From positions 1 to 15,470 of the forward strand of contig CARAIG010000013.1 of NCBI GenBank assembly GCA_948938605.1: 15,470 nucleotides of DNA, given 5' to 3'. Under the pieces are notes generated by a model. It did no database searches. It was not told the origin of the DNA and saw only the letters and a list, made by a program, of their open reading frames with translations. Positions 1 to 9,342 of this stretch are shown here, one piece after another. The DNA comes from an uncultured Eubacteriales bacterium (GTDB lineage Bacteria; Bacillota; Clostridia; Christensenellales; CAG-314). Positions within the stretch are counted from its first letter, which is position 1. Each line of letters begins with the position of its first letter. The translations under genes and the position numbers were made by a program.

Positions 1-3000
1 TGGGCGATTGGGTAATTACTAACGCCGCAATCGACGATGCCGATGTACAAGTTACGGCAGTTACTCCCGTTACCGTTTATGACGGATTGGCGCACAGTAT
101 TTTAGACGAATTAGTTAACGCTACGGTAACTTTAACCAACAACGGTTTAAACAAAGGTTCGGTTAAATGGTATTATTTAATTGCTGACGGTCTTGACAAA
201 GCACCGTCCGCCGATGACTCCGCTTGGACGGAATTGACGAACTTAACGCAAACTAATGCAATCAACCAAAGTTACTACTTTAAAGTAACGGCAGACAACC
301 ACAATGCAAAAGTAGTGGAAACGCCTTGCAACGTAGTAATCGAAAAGGCAACTGTAAAAGTACAAGTTAACTTTACAATAATCTACGGCGAACAATCCCC
401 CGTAAATGTGGGAACAAAGCCCTTTAAAACCGATCTTAAAGATTTGTTTGGCAGTATGTATACTCTTAGCGGTATAGTTGAAGCCGACAAAGGCAATTTG
501 AGCGTAGACGGACTGGGGATAGACGGCGAATACTCCTATACTACAAATTACAATCAATGCGATTTGGCAAACGGCAATTATTACTTGCGTTTTGTTAACG
601 GTGTTAACGCAGACGGCACCGACAAGTTAACGTCCACCAACTACAAATTTGTAGCAAACGATGTTGACGGCAAACTTACCGTACAAAAACTTGTTCTTAA
701 CGTTGCAATTGACAACCAGGAAGCGTTTTACGGAACAAAAGCCGACAATATGCCCGCATTGACATATGTAGTTACGTTGTCGCAAAACAATTCGTATACG
801 AATTTGCCCCTTACATTGGACGACATTAGCGTAAGCGAAAGCGATTTCGAAAATATCTTTACTTTAAGTACCGACGCTTACAATGCCGACGACACAATTA
901 AGGACGTTACGGCAGACGGATATACGATTACCGGTACGGTTATTGACACGACTAATAACTTTGACGTAAAGTTTACCGACGGCAAGTTTACCGTAAAACA
1001 AGCCGCAAACGGCATTAGCGACTTTGCATTTGCAAACGGTTCGCAATATGACAAAACTACCGTTTGGTACGGTAAGGACGCTTGGATATACGGAGTGTTC
1101 GATGCGCAAGGCGATCAAGAAGTTACGTCCGAACCTGCGGCTGAATTCGGAACGTTGGTTATCAACCTGTACAAAGGAAACTCCATTATCAACACTGCAA
1201 ATTATTCGACCGTTGCCGAACTGCTAGCGCAAGTCGATGCAGTAAAACTAGGCGCGGGCGAATACAAGTTGGAATTGACCGTTGAAGGCAACGCCAACTT
1301 TACCGACGCAAACAAGGACTGGTACTTTACGGTAGGTAAAAAGGATTTAACTGTTACCGCCCGCGAAGACAGCGTAACTTACGGCGAAAAAGGTCCCGAG
1401 TTTTACGCTTACGACGTTAGCGGCGCAGTAAACGACGACGACATCGACAGCTTGTTAAAGGCAGTAAATAACGGTAAATTGCCTGCATTCTTCACTTCGG
1501 AATATGTTGTGGGAACAGACGGCGGTAAATACGATATCACCGTAATACAAGACGTTAACTTGCCTACATTGGATAACTACGTAATTAAGTTGCAAAACGT
1601 TTTAGGTCGTGAAGACGGACTTACCGTAAACAGGCGCGTTGTAACAATTACTATCCACAATCAACAAAACACTTACAACTTGCAAAACGGCGAAACCGCA
1701 AGCGTATTGACGTTTAGCATTGTCGAAGGCTCGTTCTACAACGTTACTGTTCCCGATAAAGGAATTTACAATAATACCAACCAAAACATTGTTGTACTTA
1801 AAACAATTGCGTTGGACGGAAAAGACGGAATTGAAACTAACAAAGTATTAATCGCTTCGCGCAACGGAAACAGCGTAACGCTGGGCGCATATCCTATTTA
1901 CGCAGTTTACTTTGACGGTACGGCAAGCACTAACTACGACATAAAATTTAGCAACTGCGAATATAAAGGTGAAATTCCCTCAGATATGTTGCAGAACGAG
2001 AACGACGAAGTTATCACGTCAAGCGAAAACCACGCAGGTAAATTTACCGTTTCGCAAGCGTCGTTAAGTATCGAAGGTTTGGGCGTATGGCACCTTGACG
2101 ACAGCAATAACGAAGTTAAGGGAAATATTTACAGCGGTGCGGCAAATTACTACAAAGCGCAAGTTAAAGACGACGATAAGTTGACGGTAGAATTTACTTA
2201 TCAAAAGCAGCTTCCTAACGGTACGTGGAGTGATTTGAAGGAAAACGAAGCGGTTGTAGACTTCGGCAGCTATAAGGCGATTGCAAGATGTACAGACGAT
2301 AACTACACTGCCGGCGAACTGACATTCCCGTTTGAAATTAACAAAGCAAGGCTTGTTTTAAAGGCACGCGATACGTTCATTCAATACGGTACGGCATTAA
2401 ACTGCAATGCAAGCGAAATTAAATATCCGCTTGAAGTATACGGCAATAATTACGCTGACGGCAAACTGTACGACGAAAGCGTACGCTTTGGCGGATTTGC
2501 ATACGACGTTATTTTCGACGAGCAAATAACAGGAAGCAATGCGTTGTTGCTTAGCACAATCGAACAGTATCTTAAAGACCATCACGTAAGCTATATGTCC
2601 AATTCGTACGGCGTTAACGTCGGCGTTGGCTCGCAGTGCTTTATTACTCCCGTATGCGAATCGACAACAAATGTGGAAGTAAACGTTACTACAGGCAAAC
2701 TGGAAGTCTTAAAGCGTGACGTCGTTGTTACCTTGATCGGTTTTGAAAACGGCAATATGTTTGCCCAATGCGACTACTTGGGAAGATATGATCTTACGCA
2801 AGCGGCATTGAACCTTGCATACGCAGGCGACGCTATGCACGAACACCACATGAGCGCATTTATGTCGGTTGACGATATGGGGGCTTCTCGCGATGGTTTG
2901 GATGCATTGAAAATTACATTCTCGCTACCTATCAACGCAATTAACGTCGGCAGTTACGGTATGACGGTACGCAGCAGCGACGACAGCAACTACTCGGTTA

Positions 3001-6000
3001 AATTTAAAACGGGTAGTCGTGACGGTTTGGAAAGCGTATCTGCGGAAGAAGCCGATGCTCCGCGTTTTGCAATTAACAAAGCAAAGTTGACAATTTACGC
3101 CAATGCGGTTGTTAACAACGGTGTTCCGCAATCGTATTCGGTAATTTACGGTAACAGTTTGGTTTACGGCAACGGCGGAATAACCTATTCGGTAGCGGGT
3201 ATGCAAAACAGCGAAAGCTTTGAAGGACTTGTTAAACAAGCGTACGAAGCGCAAGGCAAACAATTTGTACGTCCCGAATATACCGTTAAAAACGGTAACA
3301 AAGTCTTTGCTCCTTGGGAAAGTAAAGTGGGCGAAACTTATACCGTAAGCGTAGTTCCGTTTGACGACATTACTTTGCAAAACTACGAACTTGCTGCCGA
3401 TAAATCGACATACGTTTCGGCAGCGTTAACGCTAAGCAAACGTTTAATTGGCGTAACTACGGAAAATCAGGAATTTAGTTGGGACGGAACGGATTATCAC
3501 AACGGCGTATACGGCAAGGAACACCATGCTGTATTGACCTATATTGACGGACTGCTGCCTAACGATCCCGCAGTTAAAAACAATATCAACGTAACTTACA
3601 AACCCGTTGTTACGGTTAAATACAACACTAATGCGCTCGGTTCGTATCAAACGGCAGGCAATGCGCCTAAGGTTGTAGGTAACTACGAAGTTACGGTAAC
3701 TTTAAACGACAACAACTACATTTTTGCAAGCGGCATTTCGACTAAACTTCCGTTTGAAGTAACGCAACGCGTAATAAGCCAAAGCGATTTAAGTTGGAAA
3801 CCGTCTTCGATACTTGTTGACGGAACGGACAATAAGGGGTCGTCGGTAATCGAAAACTACATCGATTCCATTATGGAAGTTGTACTGTTTACCTTTACGG
3901 CTAACGGACAAACCGGTTCCACCGTCATAAATCAAGGCAATGCAAGCACGCTTAACACTTATTTCTTTGACGGACAAAAATTGGCTATCAATGCCGACGG
4001 CAGGGGAAAATACGAAGTACGCATTCAACTTAGAAACAGTGCAACGCACAACTACGTATTCGACAGCGAAAACGACACTTTAATTGTAAGTTCGTTTGTT
4101 ATTACATCGTCGTCGATTAGCATTACGTTAAGCATTGAAGACTGGATTTACAACCAAACTCCCAAATCGCCTAATGTATTAATTAACGGCGAAAATAACG
4201 ACGGAGTAAGGCTCGACTATGCAGCGGTTACCGATATAAGCAACATTGCCGATTTCTACGGAAAGGGACAGTTGAGCGGTATCGACGGACTTAGTATAGG
4301 TTCGCTTACAAACGCAAATGCTATTACGTTTAATGCGGGTTACTATGTGGTACGTGCGTACTATATGGGAACGGTTACAAACGAAAGCGGCGAAGAAGAA
4401 CAAGCCAGCGTGACGGCTTACTACGTGTTTAAAATTGATACTGCAAAAGTCGGTGCGCCTACGGCGGATACAATGGGACACAGGTTTAACGGCACCGAAC
4501 AATCGTTAACTGTCAATTACGATATGTTGCTGTTGCGCGCATCGTATAACGGACATACGGGTACTAACAGTAACGGTATAGTTGTTTATGCAACCGATGT
4601 CGGTACTTACAAAGTAACGTTTACTTTGGTTAACTCCGACAACTACGAATGGGCAGACGGCGTTGAAACCGTTAACGGCGTATACACGTTGGAGTGGACG
4701 ATTGCAATCGACGACTCGCAAAACAAGGACAGCAATGTTTTGACTGTTCCCGAAGTTAGCCCCAAAGTAAGTTACGGAAGCGTATCCATTGCAAAGGAAT
4801 CCGTTAAGACTGGATATAACGGACAATTGAGTATATCTTGGACAGCAGACGAAAATCCCGATGAGACAACAGTCTGGAATAAAGGATTGCCTCAAAATGT
4901 AGGCGAATACACCGTAAGGTTAGTGTTGTCCGACGGCAACGTAAACTTTACCGATAAAGTTGCGTACACGCAATTGAGCGTTAATCCGTTGGAAGTGGAA
5001 GTTACTGCAAGCGGCTCGTTTACTTACGGTAACGATTGGAAAACGGGCGTCCATTACGAAGGCAAAGGCTTGTACGACCACGTTGTAAAAGGTACGGCAA
5101 CATTCGAACTTGCGCAAAATTACACATCGTTGCAAGTGGGTGAGTTGTACTACGTAACTGTTGCTCACGACGGCAACGGCGTAGCAGTAGGTCTTACAAT
5201 GGTAGACGGTTCGGGCAACGACGTAAGTCAAAATTACACATTAAAGGCGGTAGCGGGACGTCTTACCGTAAACAAACGTCCTATAACGGTAACGTTAGGT
5301 AATTTAAGCACGCAGTACGGCATTTACGTAAATCCTCAGGGTACGGTAACGGTAACTTACGGCAACGGTCAATTAATTAAAGACGACAATCTTGATTTGA
5401 CAATTACTACAAATGCTACGGCTGCAAGCGTAGTAGGCGGTTATATTATCAATGCTGCTGCAAATAACGTTAACTATCAAGTAACTGTTGTTCCCGGTAC
5501 GTACACCGTAACTGCCCGTCGCGTAACAATCGACGTTGTAGAAGGCGGCGGCGTGTACAGCGAAACTATCAAGGAAGTGGGTTACACCAACGTAAAAGGC
5601 GACAACGGTGAAGACCTTGCCGACTTTGTAGCAGGAAAACTTACTTTAACGGTAGTGTATAACGGCGTAGCGAATGACGGCACAGTATACAGCAATTCGA
5701 CAACCGTACCCACCCATGCAGGTAATTACACTGCAACGGTACGCGGTTCGAACAACGTAAACTTCATTGTAGTGGGCGAACCGTTTGTACAGTTTGTCGT
5801 AAGCAAAAAGGAAGTGGACGGATCGCTAATTACGATTGCCAACCAAACTTACATCAACCAAACGCTAATTCCCCAAATAAACGATTCGTTGTTTGTCGAA
5901 CAATACAGCGACTTGTTGGAAATGTATCCCGACGGAATATACAAAGTGCTTGATTACGGCAACTTTGTAAACGCCGGAGCGCATACGGTAACGTTACAAA

Positions 6001-7034
6001 TTAAGGACTTTAAAAACATTAAGTGGAAGTCGGTTGAAATTGCCGAACGCGACTTGATATTTAACATTGACAAGGCAGATAACGACCTTGTAGGCGACAT
6101 TACGATTAACGGCTGGGTTTACGGCGGTTACAGCGTAGATAACAATTTGCCTACCGCAACGGTTAAGTTTGGACAAAGTCAAATAACGTTCCTGTATTCG
6201 AACGCAATCAACGGCACATATAATTCGGGTGCTCCCGAAAACGGCGACGTGGGCGATTACTACGTACGCGTATCCGTTCCCGAAACGGAAAACTTTAAGG
6301 CATACCTAAGCGAACCCGTTAAGTTTGCTATAACTAAAAAAGCTCTTGTTAAACCTACGTTGACAATCATTACCGATGGCGAAGGCAAAAACGACGTTTA
6401 TACGGGATTTGCTTTAACGTCGGCAATAGTCGGATACGATATGACTTTGATGAATTTGTCGTATGATGACATAAATTTGAGTGACGGTCAAATAATTGCA
6501 AGGGCAACCAATGCAGGTACATATACCGTTAAAGTATCAATTGCCAATACAAAGAATTACTGCTGGCAAGGCGCAGAAGGCGACGAAATAACGTTGACGT
6601 GGACGATTGCGCCTAAGGCTATTGCTAAACCTAAGGCAAACACCGACACATTTATGGTTAACGGAAGCGTTTTGACCTACATACCGCAGGGATTCGACGA
6701 AGAAACGATGACGATTAGCGGTAACCAAACTGCATACGGCGGTGAATTTACCGTAACAATCGGATTGAAAGACAAACTGAATTATGTTTGGATTGAGGGC
6801 GGAACGGACGACTTCGACTTGATTTGGAATGTAGTAGGTATCAATACGGTATTTATTATCGTTGTAAGCACGCTCGGCGGAGAAAGTGCAGTAGCATTAA
6901 TTGCAATAGGCGTACAGTTCTTGCTCGACCGTCGTAAAAAGCGTCTTGCGGACGAAGCAATCGACCGTAGATCGCAAGCAGACGAACAGTCAAACAAAAA
7001 AACAGATGACAACGGCAAAGGGGGTAACGACTAA
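1..7034 (+). CDS. Giant MBG/YDG-repeat surface protein, C-terminal membrane anchor (5' partial)
   Basis: The frame is open from the first full codon (base 3) to TAA at 7032-7034, about 2,343 codons; the true start and any signal peptide lie upstream. TTG at 87 is internal: the preceding codons continue a repeat (VTPVTVYDG). The protein is a chain of beta-rich modules of 80-150 residues of two kinds. MBG-like units carry a 'YG' turn (near nt 384, 729, 1378, 2384, 3144, 3507, 5022, 5313) and end in patterns such as NYxxxxxxGxLTVxK. YxG-type units carry YDG, YSG, FNG, YNG or YTG (near 76, 2127, 4485, 4815, 6401). MBG and YDG domains are known from large bacterial surface proteins. Near the C-terminus is one hydrophobic helix (NTVFIIVVSTLGG... 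to VQFLL, nt 6841-6928), then RRKKR and a hydrophilic tail; there is no LPXTG motif. Inferred role: exported adhesin or fibre held by a C-terminal helix. The ligand is unknown. Confidence 0.85.
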   Translation, partial: GDWVITNAAIDDADVQVTAVTPVTVYDGLAHSILDELVNATVTLTNNGLNKGSVKWYYLIADGLDKAPSADDSAWTELTNLTQTNAINQSYYFKVTADNHNAKVVETPCNVVIEKATVKVQVNFTIIYGEQSPVNVGTKPFKTDLKDLFGSMYTLSGIVEADKGNLSVDGLGIDGEYSYTTNYNQCDLANGNYYLRFVNGVNADGTDKLTSTNYKFVANDVDGKLTVQKLVLNVAIDNQEAFYGTKADNMPALTYVVTLSQNNSYTNLPLTLDDISVSESDFENIFTLSTDAYNADDTIKDVTADGYTITGTVIDTTNNFDVKFTDGKFTVKQAANGISDFAFANGSQYDKTTVWYGKDAWIYGVFDAQGDQEVTSEPAAEFGTLVINLYKGNSIINTANYSTVAELLAQVDAVKLGAGEYKLELTVEGNANFTDANKDWYFTVGKKDLTVTAREDSVTYGEKGPEFYAYDVSGAVNDDDIDSLLKAVNNGKLPAFFTSEYVVGTDGGKYDITVIQDVNLPTLDNYVIKLQNVLGREDGLTVNRRVVTITIHNQQNTYNLQNGETASVLTFSIVEGSFYNVTVPDKGIYNNTNQNIVVLKTIALDGKDGIETNKVLIASRNGNSVTLGAYPIYAVYFDGTASTNYDIKFSNCEYKGEIPSDMLQNENDEVITSSENHAGKFTVSQASLSIEGLGVWHLDDSNNEVKGNIYSGAANYYKAQVKDDDKLTVEFTYQKQLPNGTWSDLKENEAVVDFGSYKAIARCTDDNYTAGELTFPFEINKARLVLKARDTFIQYGTALNCNASEIKYPLEVYGNNYADGKLYDESVRFGGFAYDVIFDEQITGSNALLLSTIEQYLKDHHVSYMSNSYGVNVGVGSQCFITPVCESTTNVEVNVTTGKLEVLKRDVVVTLIGFENGNMFAQCDYLGRYDLTQAALNLAYAGDAMHEHHMSAFMSVDDMGASRDGLDALKITFSLPINAINVGSYGMTVRSSDDSNYSVKFKTGSRDGLESVSAEEADAPRFAINKAKLTIYANAVVNNGVPQSYSVIYGNSLVYGNGGITYSVAGMQNSESFEGLVKQAYEAQGKQFVRPEYTVKNGNKVFAPWESKVGETYTVSVVPFDDITLQNYELAADKSTYVSAALTLSKRLIGVTTENQEFSWDGTDYHNGVYGKEHHAVLTYIDGLLPNDPAVKNNINVTYKPVVTVKYNTNALGSYQTAGNAPKVVGNYEVTVTLNDNNYIFASGISTKLPFEVTQRVISQSDLSWKPSSILVDGTDNKGSSVIENYIDSIMEVVLFTFTANGQTGSTVINQGNASTLNTYFFDGQKLAINADGRGKYEVRIQLRNSATHNYVFDSENDTLIVSSFVITSSSISITLSIEDWIYNQTPKSPNVLINGENNDGVRLDYAAVTDISNIADFYGKGQLSGIDGLSIGSLTNANAITFNAGYYVVRAYYMGTVTNESGEEEQASVTAYYVFKIDTAKVGAPTADTMGHRFNGTEQSLTVNYDMLLLRASYNGHTGTNSNGIVVYATDVGTYKVTFTLVNSDNYEWADGVETVNGVYTLEWTIAIDDSQNKDSNVLTVPEVSPKVSYGSVSIAKESVKTGYNGQLSISWTADENPDETTVWNKGLPQNVGEYTVRLVLSDGNVNFTDKVAYTQLSVNPLEVEVTASGSFTYGNDWKTGVHYEGKGLYDHVVKGTATFELAQNYTSLQVGELYYVTVAHDGNGVAVGLTMVDGSGNDVSQNYTLKAVAGRLTVNKRPITVTLGNLSTQYGIYVNPQGTVTVTYGNGQLIKDDNLDLTITTNATAASVVGGYIINAAANNVNYQVTVVPGTYTVTARRVTIDVVEGGGVYSETIKEVGYTNVKGDNGEDLADFVAGKLTLTVVYNGVANDGTVYSNSTTVPTHAGNYTATVRGSNNVNFIVVGEPFVQFVVSKKEVDGSLITIANQTYINQTLIPQINDSLFVEQYSDLLEMYPDGIYKVLDYGNFVNAGAHTVTLQIKDFKNIKWKSVEIAERDLIFNIDKADNDLVGDITINGWVYGGYSVDNNLPTATVKFGQSQITFLYSNAINGTYNSGAPENGDVGDYYVRVSVPETENFKAYLSEPVKFAITKKALVKPTLTIITDGEGKNDVYTGFALTSAIVGYDMTLMNLSYDDINLSDGQIIARATNAGTYTVKVSIANTKNYCWQGAEGDEITLTWTIAPKAIAKPKANTDTFMVNGSVLTYIPQGFDEETMTISGNQTAYGGEFTVTIGLKDKLNYVWIEGGTDDFDLIWNVVGINTVFIIVVSTLGGESAVALIAIGVQFLLDRRKKRLADEAIDRRSQADEQSNKKTDDNGKGGND

Positions 7035-8710
7035 TGAAAGCACTTAATCTTTTGGCAATTATGTTGCTGACCCCTGCGCAGTTGGCGCTGGTTATATTCC
7101 TTGCATTTGTGTTTGTAGCGTTGGTAGCGGGCAATATATGGCTGTACTTCTATCTGCGCAACCGCGGTGTTCGCAAACTTTGCACGCACCAACTGCAAAA
7201 CAAGCGCGACGAACTGTTGCAGCAACTCGATTTGCTCCGTGAAGGAATCCTTTTAGCAACGGAAGAAGAAGCCGACGAAGACGAAGAAGAAGCGGAAGAA
7301 ATGCTGATTGTCGACGAAGAAGACGACGATTACGACGAAGAAGAAAACGACATCGCTGTGGACGCGCGTAACGTAGGCGTTGTAACTCAGGAAGAAGTAG
7401 ACGAATCGATGGATGCGGAAATCTTGTACGTGGAAAGGACGTCGCAAGAAGCGCGCGAAAAACTCGGTTTTGTAGGCAAGGAGTACGACAAAAAACGTTA
7501 CTATGTACGCTATACGTCGGGCTTCGAAGCAAAACTGCTAAGTTCATCCGACGAAATTAAGGAACGCTACATTGCTTTACGTAACGAATTGGCATTGTAT
7601 CAAGGCGTAAAAGTAAAGGGCAGTTACCGTCAACAACGTATCTTTAAGGGACGTAAGACGTTAGGTTTGTTGGTATTCCGCGGAAAATCGCTGTGCATTG
7701 CGTTGGCGCTTAACCCCGCCGACTACGAAGAAACAAAATTCCGCGGTATCGACAAGTCGGGCAGTAAACGTTTTGAAAAAACCCCTATGATGATGAAGCT
7801 TACTTCGCAGCGCAAGTTGGATTATGTCAAGTATTTGCTTGTTCAACTTGCCGAAGACAACACGATTTTGTTGGAAGAAAACCCCGAATTGCTAACGTTT
7901 GACTTGGCGGAAAAATCCCGCGAACAACTGTACTTGGATAACTTGCTGCAAATAACCGTTTTGGGCGAAGTCCCCGATACCGTTCCTTACGAACAGGAAG
8001 TCTACGAAGAGGAAATCGACGACGAGGAAGATGACGCTGCAAGCATTGAGGAACTTAAACGCTTCAATCGCAGTTTTACTGCGCGTATCATTCAAGCGGA
8101 CGACGAATTAAAGGCAAGATATTCGGAAATTAAAAACCATATTGTATCGTACCACGGCGTATTTAACGATATAACTTGGAACCGCGAAGCGTTTTACGTT
8201 GCCCGTCGCGATTGCGTAGCCACGTTTGCCGTACGCGGTAAAACGTTATGCTTGTTCTTGTCGGTACCTGCTTCTAAATTCGACGGTACTAAGTACAAGG
8301 TAGAAGACCGTACGCAACAAGTACGCAACGCTAAAATGCCCACGATGTTCCGCATTAAAAGCGACCGCGGCACCAAATACGCCAAGGAAATGATAGACAT
8401 TGTTTTAGGCGACAAGGGTATAAAAGTCAACGAAGACTACAAACCCGTCAATTACCGTCCGGCGTACCGTTCGACGGACAACCTAATCCGTAACGGCTAT
8501 ATAAAGGTTAAAACGCTGCAAGTGGCGACGGAAGAGCAAACATCCCAACCTAAGGCTAAAAAGCCGTCTGCGACCGCTGCAAAGTCTAAAACGGCAACTG
8601 GAACAAAGAGCGGTGCGTCTGCAAAGGCGACTTCTAAAAAAGTTGCAACCGACAGCACCAAGAAATCTGCTGAAAGCAAAGTTGCTTCCACAACAACCAA
8701 AAAATCCTAA
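7034..8710 (+). CDS. Membrane-anchored protein with duplicated uncharacterised domain, acidic segments and basic tail
   Basis: The start ATG overlaps the upstream stop (TAATG) and follows a purine-rich AAAGGGGG 8 nt before it, so translation is probably coupled to the giant surface protein. The layout of the 558 residues is: one hydrophobic helix (about 14-41); basic residues and a short helical stretch (42-75), placing the bulk in the cytoplasm by the positive-inside rule; an Asp/Glu-rich run (76-107); domain copy 1 (about 155-277); a linker; a second acidic run (about 319-335); domain copy 2 (about 343-465); and a Lys/Ala/Ser/Thr-rich tail (505-558). The two copies align by eye. Each starts with a basic or aromatic patch, then FxAxL/I, a helix with ERYxxLRN or ARYSEIKN, YxGV, a segment rich in Arg, an F/V-RGKxLC core, a strand ending in Ala or Pro, K-F/Y-K/R, PxMxxL/RxKS-type residues and a final helix. 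I know this pattern from hypothetical proteins of gut Clostridia but not a function for it. Confidence 0.85.
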   Translation: MKALNLLAIMLLTPAQLALVIFLAFVFVALVAGNIWLYFYLRNRGVRKLCTHQLQNKRDELLQQLDLLREGILLATEEEADEDEEEAEEMLIVDEEDDDYDEEENDIAVDARNVGVVTQEEVDESMDAEILYVERTSQEAREKLGFVGKEYDKKRYYVRYTSGFEAKLLSSSDEIKERYIALRNELALYQGVKVKGSYRQQRIFKGRKTLGLLVFRGKSLCIALALNPADYEETKFRGIDKSGSKRFEKTPMMMKLTSQRKLDYVKYLLVQLAEDNTILLEENPELLTFDLAEKSREQLYLDNLLQITVLGEVPDTVPYEQEVYEEEIDDEEDDAASIEELKRFNRSFTARIIQADDELKARYSEIKNHIVSYHGVFNDITWNREAFYVARRDCVATFAVRGKTLCLFLSVPASKFDGTKYKVEDRTQQVRNAKMPTMFRIKSDRGTKYAKEMIDIVLGDKGIKVNEDYKPVNYRPAYRSTDNLIRNGYIKVKTLQVATEEQTSQPKAKKPSATAAKSKTATGTKSGASAKATSKKVATDSTKKSAESKVASTTTKKS

Positions 8711-8713
8711 ATT

Positions 8714-8750
8714 AAAACAAGCCGTTTTCTATTAGAAAGCGGTTTGTTTT
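8714..8750 (+). terminator. Rho-independent terminator of the surface-protein operon
   Basis: A 17-bp stem (8714-8730 with 8734-8750) with two G-T wobbles and an ATT loop starts four bases after the stop at 8710. The arms begin with AAAACAA and end with TTGTTTT, giving the U-rich 3' side. Confidence 0.85.
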
Positions 8751-8891
8751 ATCTAGCAATGAAAACTATGGCGCTGTAAAGTTTTGTGGCATAATGTTAG
8801 GTTGTTTTGCATAACTACGCACTTTCGGTTTGCAAGGTTATTCTTTCACGTTGCTATTTCGTAAGTTGACTTAAAATGCAACAATACACAA

Positions 8892-8919
8892 AACAACACA
8901 AATCGCTAAGCGTGTTGTT
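8892..8919. promoter_or_regulatory. Inverted repeat, candidate TetR-family operator
   Basis: The arms AACAACAC (8892-8899) and GTGTTGTT (8912-8919) are perfectly complementary across a 12-base spacer. They sit directly upstream of the -10 box of the operon that encodes a TetR-family protein, over the place where a -35 box would lie. TetR repressors commonly bind dyads in their own promoters, so autoregulation is a reasonable inference, but this spacer is longer than in many TetR operators. Confidence 0.4.
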
Positions 8920-8946
8920 CATTTTGTTTGTTTAAAGCGTTATAAT
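8919..8946 (+). promoter_or_regulatory. Promoter of the TetR operon
   Basis: A perfect TATAAT -10 box lies at 8941-8946. The -35 is poor: TTCATT (8919-8924, 16-nt spacer) or TTGTTC (8915-8920, 20-nt spacer). A start near 8953 gives a leader of about 27 nt. The weak -35 overlaps the right arm of the 8892-8919 dyad. Confidence 0.5.
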
Positions 8947-8979
8947 GGACTTGTTCAAAAATTAATTAGGAGGTTCATT

Positions 8980-9330
8980 ATGAATACGGACAAAATTTAC
9001 GCAGAGAATATTGCAAACGAATATTCGCACAAAAGCGCATCGAAGGTTGTTGCTTTAAAAAAACTCGACAGGTTAGCAAAGATGCCGGCAACTGTTTTTA
9101 CTTGGGTTTTCGGTGCGGCATTTACATTGTTGTTAGGTTTGGGAATGTGTTTTGCATTAGGAACACTGGGCGGTACAACGACGACTTTTGTTGTAGGAAT
9201 AGTTTTAGGAGTAATTGGAATCGTCGGAGTTTCCGTTAATTATCCTATTTACAAAAAAATACTAGAAGCAGGCAAGGAAAAATACGCATCTGACATTTTG
9301 CAGCTTGCCAAAGAAATAAGCGGAGAATAG
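8980..9330 (+). CDS. Small two-helix membrane protein
   Basis: The gene encodes 116 residues from ATG at 8980, with TAGGAGG at 8967-8973 six nt upstream. A charged N-terminal third (about 1-36, with SKVVALKKLDRLAK) is followed by two membrane helices (about 37-60 and 68-88) and a short charged helix at the C-terminus. It resembles a family widespread in Clostridia that is often found beside a TetR regulator. From memory, some database copies are labelled 'dihydropteridine reductase', but no nucleotide-binding or reductase motif is visible here, so that name should not be trusted. It is the first gene of a three-gene operon, with 12 nt before the regulator. The context suggests a membrane or envelope role controlled by that regulator. 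Its function is unknown. Confidence 0.85.
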   Translation: MNTDKIYAENIANEYSHKSASKVVALKKLDRLAKMPATVFTWVFGAAFTLLLGLGMCFALGTLGGTTTTFVVGIVLGVIGIVGVSVNYPIYKKILEAGKEKYASDILQLAKEISGE

Positions 9331-9342
9331 GAGTAACACAAA

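Noticed and set aside
87..89. TTG at 87 as the start of the giant gene
   Set aside because: The frame is open from base 3 and the upstream codons complete a YDG-type repeat, so the gene begins outside the window.
243..6728. Many minus-strand open frames of 60-151 codons opposite the giant gene
   Set aside because: They come from the biased codon use of the giant gene, lack ribosome-binding sites and promoters, and their translations look like low-complexity antisense of beta-repeat protein.
7092..7547. Minus-strand 151-codon frame opposite the 558-residue gene
   Set aside because: Arg- and Leu-rich antisense of the acidic GAA/GAC-rich region; no ribosome-binding site.
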